64,000 nt of DNA from Pseudofulvibacter geojedonensis (GTDB taxonomy: Bacteria; Bacteroidota; Bacteroidia; Flavobacteriales; Flavobacteriaceae). Positions 1 through 8,724 of this stretch are shown here, in pieces. Location: NCBI RefSeq assembly GCF_042675745.1, contig NZ_JBHTJM010000009.1, forward strand, positions 310,001 to 374,000, written 5' to 3'. How positions within the stretch are numbered: position 1 is the stretch's first letter; the number at the start of each line of letters is the position of its first letter. The notes under the pieces are model-generated. The model was not told the origin of the DNA, made no database searches, and saw only the letters and a list, made by a program, of their open reading frames with translations. Position numbers and translations under genes: made by a program.

Positions 1-226
1 CTAACATTACTGTCAGTACTCCTGTTAAAGCTGCTAATAAAATTAAGATGGGAGAAGATATATCATGAGTAATCAAAAAACCTACTACAATTCCAGGTAA
101 AATTGCATGACTAATAGCATCTGTTATTAAAGCCATTCGTCTTAAAACCAAAAACACTCCTGGTATAGCACATGCTATAGCAACTAAACTAGCAATTAAT
201 TGTATTTCTAACTGAACACTAGTCAT
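1..226 (-). CDS. Metal ABC transporter permease, TroD-like (partial)
   Basis: Second integral-membrane subunit of a Mn/Zn-type ABC importer; only the first 75 codons lie in the window. The frame opens with ATG at 226-224 and its start overlaps the stop of the upstream permease by 8 bases (ATGACTAG), which indicates translational coupling. The translated start is hydrophobic and contains DAISHAILPGIV, nearly the same as DAISHAALPGIA in the neighbouring permease and typical of the ABC-3 (ZnuB/TroC/MntB) permease family. Two related permeases beside one ATPase and one binding protein is the TroABCD arrangement. The C-terminus lies beyond the left edge. Confidence 0.85.
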   Translation of the reverse strand, partial: MTSVQLEIQLIASLVAIACAIPGVFLVLRRMALITDAISHAILPGIVVGFLITHDISSPILILLAALTGVLTVML

Positions 227-1346
227 TTTCTAACACGTTTTGGTTATACAAGTTCTTTGCTACATCAAAGCCTTCTGTTGTTAAAGACCAGTTATTACCC
301 GACACTTTTATTAGATTTTGATTCTCTAATTTTTTTAGTGATTTCTTAGTAAAACCTTGAAAGTTATTAAGGATTTTAATGGTATGAGGGTGAGTAATAT
401 CTTCGTGGGTTTTAGCTATATCATACATAAAAGATAATGTTTTATGCAGCTTTAAATCGTTTCTGTTATTCCAAAATCTAATCTCTCTAAACAACAAACC
501 TCTAATAGGAGAAAAAACAAACGATATAAACACAAAAACCGAAGCAACCAAAACTATTAATGGCCCCGTAGACAAATTGGGTTGAGTAGCACTAATTCCT
601 GTACCTATAACTCCTGAAAAAGCTCCAATAAAAGCAGCCAATACAACCATTACCCATAGTTTATTAGTCCATTGCCTAGCGGCGGCTGCAGGTGCTAAAA
701 TCATAGCACTCATTAAAACTACTCCAACAGTTTGTAATCCTAAAATAATAGCTATAACAATAAAAGATGTTATTAAAGTGTCTAACAACTTAATATTAAA
801 CCCTAATGTTTGAATGTAGTCTGCATCAAACAGTAACAATTTAAACTCTTTCCAGAACACTAATAATATAAGTAAGCAAATACTTGTTACCCATACCATA
901 AACCAAACATCTTTCTCTAACAAAGTAGCTGCTTGACCGAAAAGGTAATCTTCTAAACCTGCCTGATTAGCATTGGGTTGTTTTTGTATGTAAGTTAACA
1001 ACAACATTCCCACACCAAAAAAAACTGATAGTATTAAGCCTAAAGCAGTATCTGACTTTAAGTGTGTTTTAGAAATAATGTTTTTAATCCAAAACGCTCC
1101 TAACAAACCACTAATCAAAGCTCCAATGAGTAAAGCTGAATTATCTTTAGTACCACTAATTAAAAAAGCCAAAGCTATTCCTGGTAACGCTGCATGAGAA
1201 ATAGCATCCCCTAAAAGGCTTTGCTTTCTTAAAACCGCAAAACTACCCATCATACCGCATACAGCACCTAATATTGCCGTACCTATAGTAATTGTTCTTA
1301 AGGTATAATCTGAAAACAGTAATTCTATGTATTCTTGAATACTCAT
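219..1346 (-). CDS. Metal ABC transporter permease with C-terminal winged-helix-like extension (TroC-like)
   Basis: Inner-membrane channel subunit of the Mn/Zn importer, 375 residues. Residues about 1-290 form 8-9 hydrophobic helices of the ABC-3 permease family, with DAISHAALPGIA near residue 50 and MSAMILAPAAAARQW near residue 215. Usual family members end near residue 280-300. Here a soluble, charged tail of about 75 residues follows (from about FWNNRNDLKLHK). It contains FTKKSLKKLENQNLIKV and WSLTTEGFDVA, which read like a winged helix of the DtxR/MarR type. The tail may sense metal or regulate the transporter from the cytoplasm; that is inference. The start lies 2 bases after the ATPase stop, so the genes form one operon. 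Confidence 0.9.
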   Translation of the reverse strand: MSIQEYIELLFSDYTLRTITIGTAILGAVCGMMGSFAVLRKQSLLGDAISHAALPGIALAFLISGTKDNSALLIGALISGLLGAFWIKNIISKTHLKSDTALGLILSVFFGVGMLLLTYIQKQPNANQAGLEDYLFGQAATLLEKDVWFMVWVTSICLLILLVFWKEFKLLLFDADYIQTLGFNIKLLDTLITSFIVIAIILGLQTVGVVLMSAMILAPAAAARQWTNKLWVMVVLAAFIGAFSGVIGTGISATQPNLSTGPLIVLVASVFVFISFVFSPIRGLLFREIRFWNNRNDLKLHKTLSFMYDIAKTHEDITHPHTIKILNNFQGFTKKSLKKLENQNLIKVSGNNWSLTTEGFDVAKNLYNQNVLEND

Positions 1347-1348
1347 TC

Positions 1349-2086
1349 CTACCCCTGAATACTAACTTGATAATTAATACCGTATGTTTTAATTAAGTTA
1401 TCGTCGTTAAAAATATCTTTAACAGGGCCCGTGGCTATTTTCTTTACATTTAAAAACGTAACCCAATCAAAATACTCGGGTACTGTTTGTAAATCATGAT
1501 GTACAACAATAACTGTTTTTCCTGCTTTTCTTAAGTTTTTAAGAATTTTAATAATTGCCTTTTCTGTAGTAGCATCTACCCCTTGAAAAGGTTCATCCAT
1601 AAAGTAAATTTCTGCATTTTGGACCAATGCTCTTGCCAAAAAAATACGCTGCTGTTGCCCCCCCGACAACTGACTTATTTGTCTGTTTTTAAATGGTAAC
1701 ATACCTACCATTTCTAAAGCTTCTAAAGCAGCTTTTTTCTCTTTTTTACCCGGTCTTTTAATCCAACCTAACTTACCATAAGTTCCCATTAAAACTACAT
1801 CTAAAGCTGTAGTAGGAAAATCCCAATCTACACTTCCTTTCTGAGGAACATACGCTACTAAAGAACGCTGTTTTTTATACGATTTCCCGTAAATAGATAT
1901 CGTTCCAGCAATCGGTTTTATAATGCCTAAAATAGACTTTATAAGTGTTGATTTTCCTGCACCATTAGGCCCAACTATAGCCATTAAAACTCCTTCTGGT
2001 ATCGTTAAATCGATATCCCATAAAACTGGCTTGTAGTTATACGCAACCGTTAAATCGTCTATGGTTATGGCCACTTTATCGCTCAT
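1349..2086 (-). CDS. Metal ABC transporter ATP-binding protein (TroB/MntB-like)
   Basis: Cytoplasmic ATPase that powers the Mn/Zn importer, 245 residues, the usual length. Walker A is GPNGAGKST near residue 40. The Q-loop is in YVPQKGSVDWDFP near 80, the signature is LSGGQQQR near 140, Walker B is AEIYFMDEP near 160, and the switch histidine is in VVHHD near 195. VDWDFP after the Q-loop glutamine is typical of the manganese/zinc subfamily. It lies between the binding-protein gene (1 base upstream) and the first permease (2 bases downstream), all on the minus strand. Confidence 0.93.
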   Translation of the reverse strand: MSDKVAITIDDLTVAYNYKPVLWDIDLTIPEGVLMAIVGPNGAGKSTLIKSILGIIKPIAGTISIYGKSYKKQRSLVAYVPQKGSVDWDFPTTALDVVLMGTYGKLGWIKRPGKKEKKAALEALEMVGMLPFKNRQISQLSGGQQQRIFLARALVQNAEIYFMDEPFQGVDATTEKAIIKILKNLRKAGKTVIVVHHDLQTVPEYFDWVTFLNVKKIATGPVKDIFNDDNLIKTYGINYQVSIQG

Positions 2087-2087
2087 A

Positions 2088-3008
2088 CTACTTTAAGGCA
2101 TTCACTATTGTATTCATATTGTACCTATACATCCCGGTATATGTTCCCTCTTTAGTATCTGGATTACCTAAAGCATCAGAAAATAACGTACCTCCAATTT
2201 TTACTTCGTGTCCTTTAGACTTTACAGCAGCTTGTAAAGCCTCTACAGTCCTTACAGGCACTGAACTTTCTATAAAAATTGCTTTTACATTTTTATCTAT
2301 TATTACTTGTGCTATTTTTTGCACATCTTGTACACCCGCTTCTGTAGCTGTAGACAAGCCTTGTAAGCTTACCACTTCAAAATCAAAAGCATCTCCAAAA
2401 TAAGCAAAGGCATCATGAGCCGTTACCAATACTCTTTTTTCTTTTACTAACTCATTTGCTTGTAATAACAGGTCTTTTTGTAAAACTTTTAGCTTGGCAA
2501 TATATTCCTGTCCGTTATGTTTATAAGCCTCAGCATTTTTAGCATCTAAAATACTTAGCTGTTCAACAACGTAATTTGTTGCTTTTATCCAATTAGCTAT
2601 AGCAAACCAAAAATGCGGATCATAACTAGAGCTAAAATCAGCAGAAGAAATTAGTTTCGACTTTTCTACTGCATTAGCAATAGCTATGGTTTTTTTGCCT
2701 TGCTTACGCATATTATTAAATACATCGTCTAGTTTACCTTCTAAATGCAAACCATTATAAAAGATAACATCTGCATTAAAAAACTTAGTAACATCTCCTT
2801 CACTAGCTTTATACAAATGCGGATCTATTCCTGCGCCCATTAAACCCTCAAGTTCTATTAAATCTCCTGCTACTTCATTTAACAAATTGGTTACTTGAGA
2901 AGTTGTAGCTACAACTTTTAATTTAGCATTAATGCCTTTCTTCTTTTCTTCTTTTTTACAAGAAAATAAAACCAAAATACTTAGCAATGCTATTAGCAAA
3001 TTTTTCAT
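2088..3008 (-). CDS. Metal-binding lipoprotein of Mn/Zn ABC importer (TroA-like)
   Basis: Substrate-binding protein of cluster A-I, 306 residues from the ATG at 3008-3006. An upstream in-frame ATG at 3026 would add six residues but would overlap the regulator gene, and the signal peptide starts cleanly at MKNLLIALLS. Lipobox LFSC puts the lipid on Cys17. By alignment from memory with TroA, the four metal ligands are present: His64 (DPHLYK), His132 (DPHFWF), His198 (TAHDAF) and Asp278 (LFSDALG). Three His and one Asp is the TroA set, which binds Zn or Mn. The start lies 1 base after the mntR stop, so regulator and transporter are co-transcribed. Confidence 0.93.
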   Translation of the reverse strand: MKNLLIALLSILVLFSCKKEEKKKGINAKLKVVATTSQVTNLLNEVAGDLIELEGLMGAGIDPHLYKASEGDVTKFFNADVIFYNGLHLEGKLDDVFNNMRKQGKKTIAIANAVEKSKLISSADFSSSYDPHFWFAIANWIKATNYVVEQLSILDAKNAEAYKHNGQEYIAKLKVLQKDLLLQANELVKEKRVLVTAHDAFAYFGDAFDFEVVSLQGLSTATEAGVQDVQKIAQVIIDKNVKAIFIESSVPVRTVEALQAAVKSKGHEVKIGGTLFSDALGNPDTKEGTYTGMYRYNMNTIVNALK

Positions 3009-3009
3009 C

Positions 3010-3666
3010 TTATAAATTCTTAACATAAATATTATTAGCTATTTGAAATGAAATAACATATTCCTTCTCTTCCATTTCTATTCGCATAGAATTATCAAAC
3101 TTCTCCTTTTCTAATACTTTCATTTCCTTTCCTAAAGCAATTCCTTGTTTGTCTAAATATTTTAAAAACTCAGAAGAAGTATCTTTTACTCCTACGCAAA
3201 TAGCTGAAGCTTCTGAATTAAGGGTTGATAGTAAAACTTTTTCTTGAAAATTAATATTCCCATCTTTATCTGGAATAGGATCTCCATGAGGATCTCTTTT
3301 TGGGAAACCTAAAAACTCATCTAACTCATCTATTAATTTCTCAGATTGAATATGCTCTAATTGTTCGGCTACTTCATGCACCTCATCCCAATTAAAATTA
3401 AGCTTCTCTACTAACAATACTTCCCACAAGCGATGCTTACGTATAATATTTACGGCTATTTTTTCTCCTTGTTTGGTTAAGGTTACTCCCTGATACTTTT
3501 TATATAACACCAATTCTTTATCTGCTAGTTTTTTAACCATATCGGTTACAGATGAAGCCTTGGTTTCCAATTGTTTTGCAATTGCATTTGTACTAATACC
3601 TTTTGAGTATTGAGCACTTAAATGAAACATTGCCTTTAAATAGTTTTCTTCTGACTTTGATAACAT
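3010..3666 (-). CDS. mntR: DtxR/MntR-family metal-dependent transcriptional regulator
   Basis: Metal-responsive repressor, 218 residues. Residues 1-65 form a winged helix (TKASSVTDMVKKLADKELV is the recognition region). Residues 66-140 are the dimerisation and metal-binding domain. The last ~70 residues look like the SH3-like FeoA domain. Putative ligands are His78 (KHRLWE) and E101-x-x-E104-H105 in AEQLEH. In iron-type DtxR the position of E101 is cysteine; glutamate there is the manganese-type MntR choice. It is the first gene of the transporter operon. Its own -7 element overlaps a palindrome at 3751-3769, so autoregulation is likely. The untranslated leader is about 90 bases. Confidence 0.9.
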   Translation of the reverse strand: MLSKSEENYLKAMFHLSAQYSKGISTNAIAKQLETKASSVTDMVKKLADKELVLYKKYQGVTLTKQGEKIAVNIIRKHRLWEVLLVEKLNFNWDEVHEVAEQLEHIQSEKLIDELDEFLGFPKRDPHGDPIPDKDGNINFQEKVLLSTLNSEASAICVGVKDTSSEFLKYLDKQGIALGKEMKVLEKEKFDNSMRIEMEEKEYVISFQIANNIYVKNL

Positions 3667-3750
3667 TGTAAGTTATACTGTTTTTTTTTAAATGTTATTC
3701 CACCACCCACTATACCATTAAAAATCAAGGTGTTTTATGTAATAAACATT

Positions 3751-3769
3751 TATATTTTAGACAAATATA
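3751..3769. promoter_or_regulatory. Candidate MntR operator over the mntR promoter
   Basis: A perfect inverted repeat has arms tatattt and aaatata around tagac. On the minus strand it covers the Bacteroidota -7 element TATATTTG (complement of 3762-3769). The core TAGACAA recurs in two other promoters of this island. Binding by MntR is inferred from position and symmetry only. Confidence 0.5.
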
Positions 3770-3796
3770 ACACTATTTTTAGATTTATTTTGTTTT

Positions 3797-3820
3797 AATT
3801 TTTAGTCTTGTCTAAAAATT
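3797..3820. promoter_or_regulatory. Candidate MntR operator upstream of the TonB receptor
   Basis: A perfect inverted repeat has 9-base arms (aatttttag and ctaaaaatt) separated by tcttgt. It sits just upstream of the receptor's -7 element and includes TTGTCTA, the complement of the TAGACAA core seen at 3758. DtxR/MntR boxes in other phyla are palindromes of similar size with TTTAG/CTAAA ends. Confidence 0.5.
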
Positions 3821-3824
3821 TTAT

Positions 3825-3832
3825 TAGTTTTG
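3825..3832 (+). promoter_or_regulatory. -7 promoter element of the TonB receptor gene
   Basis: TAGTTTTG matches the Bacteroidota -7 consensus TAnnTTTG. It includes the TTG at 3830, so that TTG is promoter and not a start codon; translation is best placed at the ATG at 3857. Confidence 0.6.
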
Positions 3833-3856
3833 CGTAAATTTTTAAGCCACAAATCA

Positions 3857-6148
3857 ATGTCAAAGTATTTTTTATGTATTCTTTTTGCACTCATTTTTAG
3901 CATTTCTTTTGCTCAACATGATTCAAGTAAAAAACATCAAATAAAAGGAACAATTACCTCTTTAAATAAACCTTTAGCTTATGTTAATGTATATTTACAA
4001 GGAACTTCAATCGGGGTAATTACAGATGAAAATGGAAATTATTCATTAAGTGTCAATCACGGAGATTATATTTTAGTAGCTCAAGCTATAGGCTACTCTA
4101 TAGAAAAAAAGAGCATCCATATAGATGGACCATCAACCTATAACTTCGATTTAAAAGAAGATGTTTTAGGTTTAGACCAAGTGGTAATTTCTGCTACAAA
4201 AACCTCATTAAACAGAAAAGAAGCACCTGTTTTAGTTACAGTTACAAGTGCTAAAGATCTAGAACAAATCAATGCCACTTCTTTAATAGACGGACTTACA
4301 TTTCAGCCTGGTTTACGAACAGAAACAAATTGTCAAAACTGTGGATTTTCGCAAATTAGAATTAACGGATTAGACGGTGCATACTCACAAATACTAGTTA
4401 ATAGTAGACCTATTTTTAGTTCTTTAAACGGTATTTATGGTTTAGAGCAAATTCCATCTAACATGATCGAACAAATTGAAGTAACTCGTGGTGGTGGATC
4501 GGCTATTTTTGGTGCCAATGCAATTGCTGGAACAATTAATATTATTACTAAAGATCCTGAACAAAACGGCTATCAGGTTAATAGTAAATTAAATTGGATA
4601 GATGGAAAAGCACCAGAAAGTGTTTTGAGCTTTAACAGCACCAATGTATCTAAAGACTTAAACAAAGGAATTACATTTTACGGTATGTACCGCCATAGAA
4701 AAAATTATGATGCAAATAATGATGGTTTTTCTGAATTACCTAAATTGAATAATATTAATTTTGGACTTAAGTCTTTTTATAATTTTAATGACAGAAAAAA
4801 ACTAACCGCAGAATTTACTACGCTACAAGAGTTTAGAAGAGGTGGAGATCAGTTAGACTTACCTGCTCATGAAGTCTTAACAGCCGAGGAAATTAAAAAT
4901 AGAATAGTTGGAGGTGGCTTAACCTATGAGTATTATTCGCCTAGCGAAAAAAACAAAATATCATTATATAGTAATACTCAAAGTACCTTATCTAACAATT
5001 ATTATGGTGCTAATCAAGATCCAGATGGATACGGAATTACTGAAGATATTACTTTCCTTTCTGGATTTCAGCATAGTTACAAAGTCAATGAATTTATTGG
5101 TGGTAGCATGAAGCTTACCTCTGGAGTTGAATACAACTTTAACAAAATTACAGAAGATAGAAGAAATGCTTTAGTTGACTTCTTTAAACAAGAAACCAAC
5201 ACATTAGGTATTTTTACTCAAGCCGATTGGAAAATTAGAAAAAATTTAAAAGTTCTTACTGGTGTTAGAGGAGAGTATTTTGAATCTAACTTTAGAAATA
5301 AATCTTTATTTATCTTAAACCCTAGAGTAAGTGTTTTGTATAACATTACTAAAGATTTAAGTTTTAGGTCTGGGTATTCTCAAGGTTTTAGAGCCCCTCA
5401 ATTTTTCTCTGAAGATGTTCATTCAGAAATTATTACAGGAGAAATTAGAAATGTTGCTCTAGCAGATAATTTAAAAGAAGAAAAATCTCATAGTTTTATT
5501 GGTTCATTAGAATACTCTCATAAACATGATGATCATCAGTTTTTAGCTACTCTAGAAGGTTTCTTTACTAGAATTAACAACCCTTTTGTTTATGAAGATA
5601 GAGGTGTAGATGGAAATGGGTTGCTACTAAAAGAAAAAATAAATGGAGACCGAGCTACTGTAAACGGTATAAACATAGAAGTTAAATACAGTCCTAACCC
5701 AAAATACAGCATTCAATTAGGTGGTACAGCTCAAAATAGTTATTATGAAAATTATTTTGAACCGGAGGATGGTATTAGTACCAATAAAATTTTAAGAACG
5801 CCACAACTATACGGAAATGCTCTTATAAACTATACACCTAATAAAAAATGGGACTTTAACTTATCTAGTGTTCTAACCGGAAAAATGTATGTTCCTCATG
5901 TAGAAGGATATATAACAGAAACTAGATTAGAAGAAACACCAACTATGGTAGATGTAGGTTTTAATACCGGATATACTATAAGATTAGACCATAAAAATGA
6001 TATAAAATTAACCAGTGGTATTAAAAATATTTTTAATAGTTATCAAGATGATTTTGACAAAGGTGTAGATAGAGATCCTAATTATGTTTATGGGCCTAGC
6101 CAACCCAGAACCTTTTATATTGGAGTTAAATTTGGCACCAATTTATAA
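3857..6148 (+). CDS. TonB-dependent receptor, probably for a transition metal or metallophore
   Basis: Outer-membrane active transporter, 763 residues from the ATG at 3857. A signal peptide ends near SISFAQ. A carboxypeptidase-regulatory-like domain follows (about 25-110, TDENGNYSLSV), then the plug (about 120-225; VVISATKT as the TonB-box-like stretch and IEQIEVTRGGGSAIFGANA as the plug end), then a 22-strand-type barrel ending in FYIGVKFGTNL. The plug carries Cys-x-x-Cys in TNCQNCGFSQIRINGL, a motif seen in a subset of Bacteroidota receptors. The divergent mntR and Mn/Zn importer and the shared operator-like motif make a manganese or zinc substrate the best guess. Length and domains are normal. 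Confidence 0.85.
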   Translation: MSKYFLCILFALIFSISFAQHDSSKKHQIKGTITSLNKPLAYVNVYLQGTSIGVITDENGNYSLSVNHGDYILVAQAIGYSIEKKSIHIDGPSTYNFDLKEDVLGLDQVVISATKTSLNRKEAPVLVTVTSAKDLEQINATSLIDGLTFQPGLRTETNCQNCGFSQIRINGLDGAYSQILVNSRPIFSSLNGIYGLEQIPSNMIEQIEVTRGGGSAIFGANAIAGTINIITKDPEQNGYQVNSKLNWIDGKAPESVLSFNSTNVSKDLNKGITFYGMYRHRKNYDANNDGFSELPKLNNINFGLKSFYNFNDRKKLTAEFTTLQEFRRGGDQLDLPAHEVLTAEEIKNRIVGGGLTYEYYSPSEKNKISLYSNTQSTLSNNYYGANQDPDGYGITEDITFLSGFQHSYKVNEFIGGSMKLTSGVEYNFNKITEDRRNALVDFFKQETNTLGIFTQADWKIRKNLKVLTGVRGEYFESNFRNKSLFILNPRVSVLYNITKDLSFRSGYSQGFRAPQFFSEDVHSEIITGEIRNVALADNLKEEKSHSFIGSLEYSHKHDDHQFLATLEGFFTRINNPFVYEDRGVDGNGLLLKEKINGDRATVNGINIEVKYSPNPKYSIQLGGTAQNSYYENYFEPEDGISTNKILRTPQLYGNALINYTPNKKWDFNLSSVLTGKMYVPHVEGYITETRLEETPTMVDVGFNTGYTIRLDHKNDIKLTSGIKNIFNSYQDDFDKGVDRDPNYVYGPSQPRTFYIGVKFGTNL

Positions 6149-6153
6149 TAGTT

Positions 6154-6182
6154 AATCCCTTCTTTACAGAGGGGATTTTTTT
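6154..6182 (+). terminator. Rho-independent terminator of the TonB receptor gene
   Basis: Stem aatccc/gggatt closes a loop and runs into seven T. It lies 6 bases after the receptor stop and ahead of the next gene's own -7 element. Confidence 0.7.
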
Positions 6183-6185
6183 ATG

Positions 6186-6206
6186 TAGTTTTGTTTATAG
6201 ACAAAC
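6186..6206 (+). promoter_or_regulatory. Promoter with TAGACAA motif upstream of the 6216 gene
   Basis: TAGTTTTG at 6186-6193 matches TAnnTTTG. Five bases later TAGACAAAC (6198-6206) repeats the core found in both candidate MntR operators, placed over the expected transcription start. This suggests that the small exported gene belongs to the same regulon. Confidence 0.45.
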
Positions 6207-6215
6207 TTTACTGTT

Positions 6216-6881
6216 ATGCGCACAAACCTGTTATTATTAAGTTTATTCATTTTTAGTTATACACTTGCTCAAAAAGAGCGAAAAGTTAGTACGAGTTATG
6301 GTTATAAAACTACCCAATTAACCACTATAACTAAAGATACTCCTCAAGCTATACAAACAGATAAATTCTATTTAAACAGTACATCTAATGCTTTGGTAAA
6401 AGGAGGTAAAAACAGAATTATTCTGCCAGTTTATTTACCTGAAAACACTCAAGAGTGGTTTTATAGGTATACCGCTTCTAGAAATGAAAATGATATTAAT
6501 AATACTTTAAAAACCTTTAATCTAGCAGGAGAATTAACAGAATACATAAACAGCAAAAACCCATTAAAAGGAGCCGTTAATAACTTAACCACTCCTCCTG
6601 GTGCTGATATATGTGATATTTATGTAATGACAGAATCTAATGCTAAATTATTCAAAGAAAAAGAAGATTTTGAATACGTTATTAGCGCTTCTAGAGAAAA
6701 CTACAAATCGGGTACTGTAATGGTTAAAAACAACAACCAAGAATTAATATACTTAGGTATTAATAATCCAGATAGCTTACACGGTATTCATGTGGCTGTT
6801 GAAATTGTAGCTATTGTAGCTCAAGAAAGCCAGATAGAAGAAACTATTCGCATTCCGATTTACACCTATTACTTAGAGTAA
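6216..6881 (+). CDS. Exported protein of unknown function in the metal island
   Basis: A 221-residue protein with a signal peptide (MRTNLLLLSLFIFSYTLAQ). I do not recognise the family. The mature part is soluble and probably beta-rich, with no cysteine pair that would bind metal and no membrane segment. Its last 22 codons (AQESQIEETIRIPIYTYYLE and stop) are copied almost exactly at 9481-9549. It has its own promoter with the TAGACAA motif, following the terminator of the TonB receptor. Location in the periplasm or at the cell surface is inferred from the signal peptide. A role with the neighbouring receptor is inferred from context only. Confidence 0.7.
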   Translation: MRTNLLLLSLFIFSYTLAQKERKVSTSYGYKTTQLTTITKDTPQAIQTDKFYLNSTSNALVKGGKNRIILPVYLPENTQEWFYRYTASRNENDINNTLKTFNLAGELTEYINSKNPLKGAVNNLTTPPGADICDIYVMTESNAKLFKEKEDFEYVISASRENYKSGTVMVKNNNQELIYLGINNPDSLHGIHVAVEIVAIVAQESQIEETIRIPIYTYYLE

Positions 6882-6901
6882 ATCACATTTATGACTAAAA
6901 A

Positions 6902-8542
6902 TCAATATTTTTTAGCTTTTTTAAGGTTTTCTCTATATGTTTCTAATGATTTATGATTTACTTTTTCTCCTAACTCTACCGCTTTTTTAAAACAATTAAC
7001 TGCTTTTTTATATTCTTTATAATTAAAATATGCTTCACCTAAACTATCCCAAGCATTTGGAGAATGTGGGAATCGTATTGTGTTTTCTTTAAAAAAATCT
7101 AAAGCATACTTAGGTGTTTTAGAATAAAGAAAATCATATCCAAATTCATTAAGTGTTCTTTCATTTGGATTATAGGAATTTAAAAAAATCTTTTTTAAAC
7201 TATCTGCTACTTTTACTTTATCAGCCTCTAGATGAATTTTCATTACACCCCTCATAGTACTATTAGAAGGATTCACTCTATAACCACTATACTTTGAAAG
7301 CCTATTGAAGTAATCTTTTAAAGCATACATACCTCCAGCTTTTATAAACTTATCATAAGAACTCCTGTTTGGATAGCCTTTTAATTTAAATTCATCTTTC
7401 AAACCATTAGCTCTTAGGTGTATTTGATGTAAAATTTCTTCAGCTTTTAAGTTGTTTCTATTTGCTAAATATATAATTGTTGTTTGGTCATCATATAATC
7501 CAATATAAGCACTATTTCCTGCTAAAGCGCCTCCATGACCATATAACCTTACATGAATGTTTTTTTCTAAAATATCGTCCCAATTTCTTACCCATCCATA
7601 ACCATAACCCTCCTTATTAGGTTCAAGCATTATTTTTGTAAACTCTGGAGATAATAATTTATGAGTTTTTATTGCTTTACTCCAAATAAACAAGTCTTCT
7701 ACTGTAGAATACATTCCTCCTGCGGCATAAGCAGTAGATTGATCTCTAAAAGGTGCTTTGCTTATTTCTCCACCATGTTCAGATGTCCACCAATCCCAAC
7801 CGTAAACTTCTCTATAGCTATACCCTTTGGCTAATTCTTTTTCAACAAACTGATTACTGGCAAATCCTGTATTTTTTAATTTTAAAGGAGTTACTATTTT
7901 TTCGTTTAATAATTCCGCAAAAGATTCCCCTGAAACTTCTTCTAAAATTGCACCTAATAAATCATAACCCAAACTGCTATAGTAAAAACGGTTTCCAGGT
8001 TTATCAATCAAATGAGTTTTACCAATAAGTTCTACCAATGTTTTAGGTGTATACTTAGTTTTACCAAAATCTGATAAATCAACTCCAATTGCTTGAAGGG
8101 AATTATAATGACCTAATCCAGATGTATGAGCCAATAATTGATGTATTGTTATATGATTTGCTTTATCCTTTGGCAAGTAAGGTAAATAATTACCTATAGT
8201 ATCGTGAAGTTTAATTTTCCCATCTTCAACTAATTGCATAACAAGCATTGATGTAAATTGCTTGGTAACAGAACCTATACCATATTTAGTATCTACCTTA
8301 TTTAACTCATTAGTTTTTCTGTTTGCCTTACCATAGGCTTTTTTAAAAATAATTTTGTCATTTTTAGCAACTAACACTGTACCACTAAACGGACTTCTAA
8401 TCTTAATTTTTAAACCTGGATTTTCATAGCTCTCCATTAAATCTCCAATTGTTTTGGGTTCAGGTTTTAAAACGGTATATATTACCCAAATAAAAATTAA
8501 TGATAGAACTGCAAGGCCAATTTTTAATAATTTGTTTTTCAT
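6902..8542 (-). CDS. Serine hydrolase, beta-lactamase (class C-like) family, with C-terminal TPR segment
   Basis: 546 residues. A hydrophobic N-terminus (about 5-25) anchors or exports the protein. Residues about 35-370 form the penicillin-binding/class C beta-lactamase fold: nucleophile motif S91-V-T-K94, then Y188-S-S where most members have Tyr-x-Asn, and HGG in YGHGGALAG near 340. The last ~100 residues contain tetratricopeptide-like repeats (PNAWDSLGEAYFNYKEYKKAV). Members of this family are mostly esterases or peptidases acting on D-amino-acid peptides rather than true beta-lactamases; the substrate here is unknown. A -7 element (complement of CAAAACTA, 8578-8585) lies upstream. It appears to be a single-gene unit. 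Confidence 0.85.
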   Translation of the reverse strand: MKNKLLKIGLAVLSLIFIWVIYTVLKPEPKTIGDLMESYENPGLKIKIRSPFSGTVLVAKNDKIIFKKAYGKANRKTNELNKVDTKYGIGSVTKQFTSMLVMQLVEDGKIKLHDTIGNYLPYLPKDKANHITIHQLLAHTSGLGHYNSLQAIGVDLSDFGKTKYTPKTLVELIGKTHLIDKPGNRFYYSSLGYDLLGAILEEVSGESFAELLNEKIVTPLKLKNTGFASNQFVEKELAKGYSYREVYGWDWWTSEHGGEISKAPFRDQSTAYAAGGMYSTVEDLFIWSKAIKTHKLLSPEFTKIMLEPNKEGYGYGWVRNWDDILEKNIHVRLYGHGGALAGNSAYIGLYDDQTTIIYLANRNNLKAEEILHQIHLRANGLKDEFKLKGYPNRSSYDKFIKAGGMYALKDYFNRLSKYSGYRVNPSNSTMRGVMKIHLEADKVKVADSLKKIFLNSYNPNERTLNEFGYDFLYSKTPKYALDFFKENTIRFPHSPNAWDSLGEAYFNYKEYKKAVNCFKKAVELGEKVNHKSLETYRENLKKAKKY

Positions 8543-8724
8543 GTTACTTAATTTCTGTTCGTTTTTGAATTAAGCAACAAAACTATCTAGGATACTTAAA
8601 TTTTTTTGTATCAAGTTACAATCATTCTTACCTCATTTACATGTCATTTACTTGCAAAATCCACTAAATCAATTGTTTAATATTTCCTAAACAACAAATA
8701 ACTGATTTTACTTTTCGTTTTTAT

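Noticed and set aside
3830..3832. TTG as start of the TonB receptor
   Set aside because: It lies inside the -7 promoter element, and the ATG at 3857 begins a normal signal peptide.
6902..8542. Reading the serine hydrolase as an antibiotic-resistance beta-lactamase
   Set aside because: It has S-V-T-K and HGG but Tyr-Ser-Ser in place of Tyr-x-Asn, plus a TPR tail. Most such proteins are peptidases or esterases.
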